Shown here in pieces: positions 58,270 through 64,000 of a stretch of 64,000 bases of DNA; within the stretch, counting starts at the first letter, position 1, and each line of letters opens with the position of its first letter. Source of the stretch: an uncultured Verrucomicrobiota bacterium (GTDB lineage Bacteria; Verrucomicrobiota; Verrucomicrobiia; Limisphaerales; UBA9464). A model generated the notes under the pieces. It searched no databases and was not told the origin of the DNA. It was given only the letters and a program-made list of their open reading frames with translations. Made by a program: the position numbers and the translations under genes. Location of the stretch: assembly GCA_903939515.1 (NCBI GenBank), contig CAJAHH010000009.1, positions 36,442 to 100,441 on the forward strand, given 5' to 3'.

Positions 58270-58965
58270 TCAGCCCAAATCAAAGAGGAGCACCTGAGCT
58301 GAAGCGGTGGCCGTCAACACCAACACCTCGGTCTCGGACACCGCTGCGCCGTCGCCCGCCGACATGCACTCTCCGTTGAGCATCAATTGCCCTTCGGCCA
58401 CATGAACCCAGGCTTGGCGGTGGGAAGCCATCGAGTGATGAAGACACTCTCCGAACTGCAGTTTTCCCAACCAAAGGTCGCTATCCTGATGAATGGCTAT
58501 AGAGCCCGTCCGACCGTCACGACTGGCAACTAGGTGCAGAACCCCTGAGGCGGCCCCTGTCATGGATTTCTCCTCGTACCGGGGTGAAACACCTCGGCGT
58601 TCGGGCACGATCCAGATTTGGAGCAGGTGGACCCAGTCCTCCCCAGAAGGATTCACCTCACTGTGATGGATCCCTGTCCCGGCGGCCATGTATTGCACAT
58701 CACCCGCCCGGATCACCCGCCCGTTGCCCATGGAATCTCGATGCTCCAAGGCTCCAGCCAGAACATAAGTAAGGATCTCCATGTCCCGGTGCGGATGCAT
58801 ACCAAAGCCCATACCCGGCGCCACCCGGTCATCATTGATGACCCGTAGGCTTCGGAACCCCATCCAACGAGGATCGTGATAATCGGCAAAACTGAAGGTG
58901 TGGAAGGAGTCCAACCAACCATGGTCCGCGTGCCCGCGCTCATGCCCCCTGCGGATCGTCATCAT
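58270..58965 (-). CDS. Pirin-family bicupin (YhhW/quercetinase-like)
   Basis: DSFHTFSFADYHDPRWMGFRSLRVINDDRVAPGMGFGMHPHRDMEILTYVLAGALEHRDSMGN. Confidence 0.93.
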   Translation of the reverse strand: MMTIRRGHERGHADHGWLDSFHTFSFADYHDPRWMGFRSLRVINDDRVAPGMGFGMHPHRDMEILTYVLAGALEHRDSMGNGRVIRAGDVQYMAAGTGIHHSEVNPSGEDWVHLLQIWIVPERRGVSPRYEEKSMTGAASGVLHLVASRDGRTGSIAIHQDSDLWLGKLQFGECLHHSMASHRQAWVHVAEGQLMLNGECMSAGDGAAVSETEVLVLTATASAQVLLFDLG

Positions 58966-59138
58966 GGAACCCAAGGTGACCGAGCTCCACGTGGCAGGCA
59001 ATCCGCCTCGCCATGGAATGGGCACAGCAGCGGAATGCGCTGAATGAAATATTCTCGAAAGTTCAACTCACGCCCTTGAATTGACCATGGACCAGAGCCT
59101 GTCCCCGTGACACGTTGATCTAAGAATCCACCCTTTCG

Positions 59139-60554
59139 ATGAACGCTCCACGAATCCCATGCAGCGGACCCCTGAGCAGCCGACGCGACTGGCTTCGGGT
59201 GGGTGGTTTGAGCGCCTTCGGGCTGTCCCTGTCCGACCTTCTGGATCCGAGCGGGCGCGCCTTGGGATCACTCGCCAACACCGGGACAGGCTCCCGGTTC
59301 GGTCAGGCCAAAGCGTGCATCCTCATCTTTTTGGCCGGAGGCCCCCCACAGCACGAAACCTTCGACCCCAAGCCCGACGCCCCGTCGGAGATCCGCGACA
59401 CGTTCCGCTCCATCGCCACCCGGATTCCGGGAACTCATTTCTGCGAGACGCTCCCCTACACCGCCAAGGTCGCCCATCGCCTCAGTGTCATCCGCTCGAT
59501 GACCACGGAGATCGATGCCCATTCAACCAGCGGTGCCTTCATGCTCACGGGCTATGAACCCCAGACCAAGGCCGAGAACGTTCCCCCAGGCCCTCAAGAT
59601 TGGCCAAGCATTGCCTCCGTCGTGGGCATGCTCAAACCAAGCACCCGCTCGCCCATGTCGGCCGTGGTGCTACCGGAACCCTTGGCCAATGACGGCAACA
59701 TCCTGTGGCCCGGCCAGAACGGCGGCTTCATGGGGCCTGCGTGGCATCCGATGCTCATGCGCTGCGACCCCACCCAACTTCCGATGCAAATCGAAGGGCT
59801 CAGTCGTCAACCGGGAGTCTCGGATCTGCGCCTACAAGAGCGACGCAACCTTCTGGAGCAATTCGACGCCCGATTTCGTCAAGGCGTCGGCAGCGGGGCA
59901 GTCGCCTCTTGGGACCAATCGCACCAGAAGGCCTTTGAACTACTGCACGCCGATGCGAGTCGACGCGCTTTCGAATTGGAACGAGAACCCGCCGCCGTCC
60001 GCGAGGCTTATGGTCCTCACAAATTCGGTCAAAGCCTCTTGCTGGCACGGAGGTTGGTCGAAGCGGGCACACGATTGGTTCAAGTGAATTGGCCCCGGGA
60101 GGGCAAGGCTGAAATGGCCGGAAGCCCCCTCTGGGACACCCACGCCAGCAATGCCAGCCGCGTCCGGGATGTCCTATGTCCCCAATTTGATCGATCCTTC
60201 GCCACCCTCATCGACGATTTGTCGAGTCGCGGGCTACTCGACGAAACACTGGTCGTGACCATGGGTGAATTCGGTCGATCCCCGAAGATCAACGCCGTCG
60301 GGGGACGAGACCATTGGGGGGCATGCTTCTCGTTGGCCATGGCCGGCGCCGGGGTGCCGGGCGGACAAGTTATTGGCTCCAGCGACCGGATTGGAGCTTA
60401 TCCCGACTCGCGCCCGGTGCGTCCCCGGGATCTCTCAGCCACCTTGTTTCATTTGTTGGGATTGTCTCCCAGCGCCGAATATCTCGACAGTTTAGGCCGC
60501 CCCCGAAGCCTCACCGACGGCGGCGTCGCGCTGCGCGAAATCATCGGCACCTGA
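59139..60554 (+). CDS. DUF1501 (sulfatase-fold) protein with Tat-like leader
   Basis: RRDWLRVGGLSAFGLSLSDLL, ACILIFLAGGPPQHETFDPKPDAPSEIRDTFRSIATRIPGTHFCETLP, GEFGRSPKINAVGGRDHWGACFSLAMAGAGVPGGQVIGSSD. Confidence 0.93.
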   Translation: MNAPRIPCSGPLSSRRDWLRVGGLSAFGLSLSDLLDPSGRALGSLANTGTGSRFGQAKACILIFLAGGPPQHETFDPKPDAPSEIRDTFRSIATRIPGTHFCETLPYTAKVAHRLSVIRSMTTEIDAHSTSGAFMLTGYEPQTKAENVPPGPQDWPSIASVVGMLKPSTRSPMSAVVLPEPLANDGNILWPGQNGGFMGPAWHPMLMRCDPTQLPMQIEGLSRQPGVSDLRLQERRNLLEQFDARFRQGVGSGAVASWDQSHQKAFELLHADASRRAFELEREPAAVREAYGPHKFGQSLLLARRLVEAGTRLVQVNWPREGKAEMAGSPLWDTHASNASRVRDVLCPQFDRSFATLIDDLSSRGLLDETLVVTMGEFGRSPKINAVGGRDHWGACFSLAMAGAGVPGGQVIGSSDRIGAYPDSRPVRPRDLSATLFHLLGLSPSAEYLDSLGRPRSLTDGGVALREIIGT

Positions 60555-61325
60555 CCCGAATCCGCAGCGGAGACTTTTCTAAGGCAAACTGGTCACCGCT
60601 CTCCTTGTTTCAGTGCCAGTTTTAGCTCCTCCGGCAAACCACTGTTTCCATCGAGTTGAGGAGGTAAGTGCGACACCACCTCGGTGTGTTCTTCAACACT
60701 GCCGCCGAACGCGGGCCTATCCAACGGCCTCCCATCCGACCACAACTCACTGACTCAAACCCACCGGGTTCACGGGATGACGTCGCACCCAATTCTCGAT
60801 TCACAGGATTCTCGTTCCAGTAATTTGAACATCGGCCACGCCCATCCGATTCGAGGCGGAAATGCCGCAAAGCATGCCTCAGAGCGAATCCCCCCAGATC
60901 AACTGAAACTTTCTAGAGTGTCTGACAACGTTGCCCGGCACCCTGGGGAGCGTGTCGTTCCAAAAAAGTATCTACGTTTGGATCCAACGCTGCAGAGGCA
61001 AGCTCCAGAAACTCTAATAGCCAGCGGGGGCGCTGACTCTGACCCGGAACAGGAACTCCAATCGTCCAACGGATAAATCCTACTCGGGAGGCAAGACGTC
61101 TCCCTCCGGCCGACGGCGACACCGTTTGCTGGCCGTGAGTGAAACACGATCATTGCAGCCGCATCCCTCCGCTCATGGCCTTGCCACTGCGTGCCAAAGG
61201 GACAGGCTAATAGACTATCGAGATGGAAAGAGATCTGGAGCACCAAATTCAGTCTGGAACCCCCCTCGGTTTGTCGCTTGGATACTAGGACAATCGGCTG
61301 AGGTTAAAATCCAGCCCTATTACCC

Positions 61326-61886
61326 ATGGCCTCTTCCAACGCACACCCGATCGTCACCGAAATCTTCCGAGTCTTCGAAACCAAGGGGCATCGCAGCTAC
61401 GGAGAGGACGTCACAGAACTTCAACATGCCCTGCAGTCCGCCACCTTCGCTCAGCAAGCTGGGGAAGCTCCGGAGGTCATCGTCGCGAGCCTCCTGCATG
61501 ATTACGGGCATCTCCTGCATGATCTCGGCGAGGATGTCGCCGATCATGGTATCGACACGCGGCACGAGCGCGTGGGGGCCAACCAATTGGAGAAGTGGTT
61601 CAGCCCAGCAGTGGTCGAACCGATCCGCATGCATGCCGATTCCAAGCGTTACCTGTGCTGGAAAGAGGCTGGTTACTTTGCTGAACTGTCAGACGCTTCC
61701 AAGCAGAGCCTGTCCCTCCAAGGCGGACCCATGGAGGAACCAGAAGCTAGAGAATTTGAGAAGCGACCCCAATTTGATCGAGCCATACGCGTCCGGCGTT
61801 TTGATGATCAGGGCAAGGTTCCCGACATGAAAACGCCGACGTTAGAAGACTTCAGGCCTTTGGTGGAGTCGATGTTCCGCCAGTAG
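61326..61886 (+). CDS. HD-domain protein, PhnZ-like (phosphonate-degradation HD oxygenase family)
   Basis: SYGEDVTELQHALQSATFAQQAGEAPEVIVASLLHDYGHLLHDLGED...HERVGANQLEKWF...HADSKRYLCW...LQGGPM. Confidence 0.78.
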   Translation: MASSNAHPIVTEIFRVFETKGHRSYGEDVTELQHALQSATFAQQAGEAPEVIVASLLHDYGHLLHDLGEDVADHGIDTRHERVGANQLEKWFSPAVVEPIRMHADSKRYLCWKEAGYFAELSDASKQSLSLQGGPMEEPEAREFEKRPQFDRAIRVRRFDDQGKVPDMKTPTLEDFRPLVESMFRQ

Positions 61887-62306
61887 TGCTGACTAGGTCG
61901 GCCATCGCTATCTTAACCCCCCTTCTCAGCAACGCTCCGGAATCCACGGAAAGTGGCCGGTTCGAAATCCGCGGTTTTGCCGGATCATCGGATCGGTTTT
62001 CTTTCCGGATGAGCGCCCGCGTTTCTTTCTTCTTCCAGATGAGGCCGAATGCGTCCGGGGCCCACCCGAGTTGATCAAAATTGGTTTGGGGCAACCGACA
62101 AGCTCAGGCCGGATCGATGATCCGTTGAGTTTCTGAACTCAGTGGTTTTCAAACCGGCACTGACACACCCTGTCCAACCGAGCCCCAGCATCGAAAATGC
62201 TGGGCTGAACACCTCTCACCGTCTTCGATGGATCAGCCTAAATCGGAGGATTCCACCGAACCCGGATAGCTAGAGTTAGACCTCGTCAAACCGGACTCAC
62301 TGCAGG

Positions 62307-63107
62307 TCAAAGGCGGAACTTAGGGTTCTGCCCGAGGAATTGGACCGGGTTCTGATAGATGACCCGATCGATGGCCTCGGCCGTCCACCCGCGACGGCGC
62401 ATTTCCAAGGCGGTCTTAGGGATCGCGAGCGGCACACTCTCGCCCCAATCGCAGGCCGAGTTCATCCACAAGCGCTCAGAGCCGTGTTGGTCCAAAATAT
62501 CCACCGCACGGGCCGGGGTGCACTTACTAATGGGATAGAGCGTCATTCCGGCCCAATGTCCCCGGTTGAGGACCATTTGAACCGTATGTTCCTCGACATG
62601 GTCGATGAGCACTCGTTCCGGACGGATCCGGGAGTCGGCCGCTAGGAGGTCTAGAATTAGGCGCGTCCCTTTGAGCTTATCCTCCAGATGGGGCGTGTGA
62701 ACGAGGATCATCTGCCCAGTCCTGGCCGCGAGATCCACGTGCATCTCGAGAACCTTCAGCTCATTCCGTGAATTCTTGTTAAGGCCGATCTCACCGATCC
62801 CCAAGACGTTGGGTCGGTCCAAGAACTCCGGAATTAGCGCCAAAACATCGGAGGCCAAAGCAACATCCTCGGACTCCTTTGGATTAATGCACAGCCAGCA
62901 GAAATGCGGCAGCCCGTAACGCGATGCACGAGCCGGCTCGTACTCCGTCAATTGCCGGAAGTAATCGTGGAAACCATCGACCGAAGAGCGGTCGAATCCC
63001 GCCCAAAAAGCCGGTTCACACACGGCCTCGCAGCCAGCGGTGACCATGTCAACGTAGTCATCCGTCGTCCGGCTGACCATGTGGCCGTGTGGTTCGATGT
63101 AGCGCAT
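62307..63107 (-). CDS. TatD-family metal-dependent hydrolase, EboB-like
   Basis: [53 protein letters not shown]...GIGEIGLN...[14 protein letters not shown]...[11 protein letters not shown]...[20 protein letters not shown]. Confidence 0.82.
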   Translation of the reverse strand: MRYIEPHGHMVSRTTDDYVDMVTAGCEAVCEPAFWAGFDRSSVDGFHDYFRQLTEYEPARASRYGLPHFCWLCINPKESEDVALASDVLALIPEFLDRPNVLGIGEIGLNKNSRNELKVLEMHVDLAARTGQMILVHTPHLEDKLKGTRLILDLLAADSRIRPERVLIDHVEEHTVQMVLNRGHWAGMTLYPISKCTPARAVDILDQHGSERLWMNSACDWGESVPLAIPKTALEMRRRGWTAEAIDRVIYQNPVQFLGQNPKFRL

Positions 63108-63234
63108 TGAATTCTCACAGAGCAAAGCGCCGAAAAACCCAAACCACAAGCCGCAACCCGTCGTCACGGCGGCATCGCAGGGATTCCGCCGTGCGCTAAC
63201 CGATGCAGACTCTGGACCTGAGCGGGCCTGAGCT

Positions 63235-63714
63235 TCAGTTATTCATCCGGGCGAAGACGATCACCCGAACCGGTTCATCGGAACCGGCTAAACGGAAGGA
63301 ATTCATGGTGCCAAAGGTAAAACCTTGAGAGGTGATCTGCATTTCGCGACCCCTAATGAATGTCGGAATGGTCAATTTCAGCACGATATTAAGCCGATCT
63401 AGCCGGTTTTTCAGCCCGCCAGCCACCATGTTCGTCAACTCACCCACTGCATCACGCATCTCTGCATCGCCGAACTGCGACGATCCGAGCATACCACCCA
63501 CCACCTTGCGCGCGACACCACTTCCCAGCACCAGATGCACATTGGCCGTCAGGCCACCGGTCATACCAACGACCGCGGCAACGCCATCAACGTCGAAGGA
63601 TTCTGGTGCCGGTTCATTGGCCGAAGACTCAATCTGACTTCCGGTCATCATCGACAGCACGTCACGAGTCACAGCATCAACCATCGGGGATATTTGAGGT
63701 ATTTCGTTATTCAT
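63235..63714 (-). CDS. CheX-like chemotaxis phosphatase domain protein
   Basis: [55 protein letters not shown]-x-x-N motif of CheX/CheC ([11 protein letters not shown]). Confidence 0.85.
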   Translation of the reverse strand: MNNEIPQISPMVDAVTRDVLSMMTGSQIESSANEPAPESFDVDGVAAVVGMTGGLTANVHLVLGSGVARKVVGGMLGSSQFGDAEMRDAVGELTNMVAGGLKNRLDRLNIVLKLTIPTFIRGREMQITSQGFTFGTMNSFRLAGSDEPVRVIVFARMNN

Positions 63715-63799
63715 AAACTTGAATCGAGAATCAACGTTTCACCACTAAAGATCGATTTAAAAGCATTGATTTAATCATTTAATATTACCCAGGAGATTT

Positions 63800-63871
63800 A
63801 GCCTGTCCCTAGCCTCTAGCCTGTCCCTAGCCTCTAGCCTGTCCCTAGCCTCTAGCCTGTCCCTAGCCTCT
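63800..63871. repeat. Four perfect tandem copies of 18-bp unit AGCCTGTCCCTAGCCTCT
   Basis: Copies at 63800-63817, 63818-63835, 63836-63853 and 63854-63871. Confidence 0.97.
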
Positions 63872-63929
63872 AGTGTAGTGTCTCAATTAAGTCTTTCTTA
63901 ACAACCATTACTCGTGCCATCGTTCGGAC

Positions 63930-64000
63930 ATGGCCCGTCCAAAGTTTCCATTCGAACTTTCCACTGAGCAGCGGGCGGAACTTCAGCGCCTTATCCAAGC
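63930..64000 (+). mobile_element. Partial IS630-like transposase, N-terminus (cut by window end)
   Basis: ATG at 63930: MARPKFPFELSTEQRAELQRLIQ..., resembling IS630-type N-terminal helix; preceded by CTAGTGTAGTGTCTCAATTAAG, a possible IS end at a TA site. Confidence 0.55.

Noticed and set aside
59283-59292. GGGACAGGCT inside the DUF1501 gene as a REP insertion
   Set aside because: The frame is intact across LANTGTGSRFGQAKACI; insertion cannot be told from coincidence without an alignment.
61707-61716. AGCCTGTCCC inside the HD-domain gene as a REP insertion
   Set aside because: It encodes SLSLQGG within a conserved-looking SxxSLxLQGGPM segment, so coding constraint explains it.

Overview
This 64 kb window is gene-dense (about 57 protein-coding genes called) and looks like a chromosomal segment of a Verrucomicrobiota-type bacterium. 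That assignment is inferred from the bifunctional LpxC-FabZ and from DUF1080, DUF1501, DUF5722 and cytochrome-LRR proteins. Most genes are housekeeping: rarA, hldA/gmhB, miaB, ribF, menG/ubiE, aroQ, accB-accC, argA, thyA, nusA-infB-rbfA-nrnA-truB, ispH, lpxA/lpxC-fabZ, kdsD, ispF and tRNA-Asn. Accessory signals are:
(1) A tightly packed four-gene operon directly downstream of truB: SGNH-hydrolase/TPR protein, a 50-aa DUF5989/SxtK-like protein missing from the ORF track, a SxtI/NodU-type carbamoyltransferase and a SxtJ-like membrane protein. This is the best candidate here for a poorly described biochemical system.
(2) A dispersed REP-like family with core AGCCTGTCCC/GGGACAGGCT, forming clusters at 0.2 kb, 44 kb and 63.8 kb, the last being four perfect 18-bp tandem copies beside a partial IS630-like transposase.
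(3) A VapBC-type toxin-antitoxin pair.
(4) An OFA-type MFS transporter followed by an unlisted 54-aa membrane peptide.
(5) A sulfocyanin-like cupredoxin in which the expected axial Met position appears to be His.
(6) A PhnZ-like HD protein near an orphan EboB-like TatD hydrolase.
All family calls come from reading motifs by eye; no database search was run.
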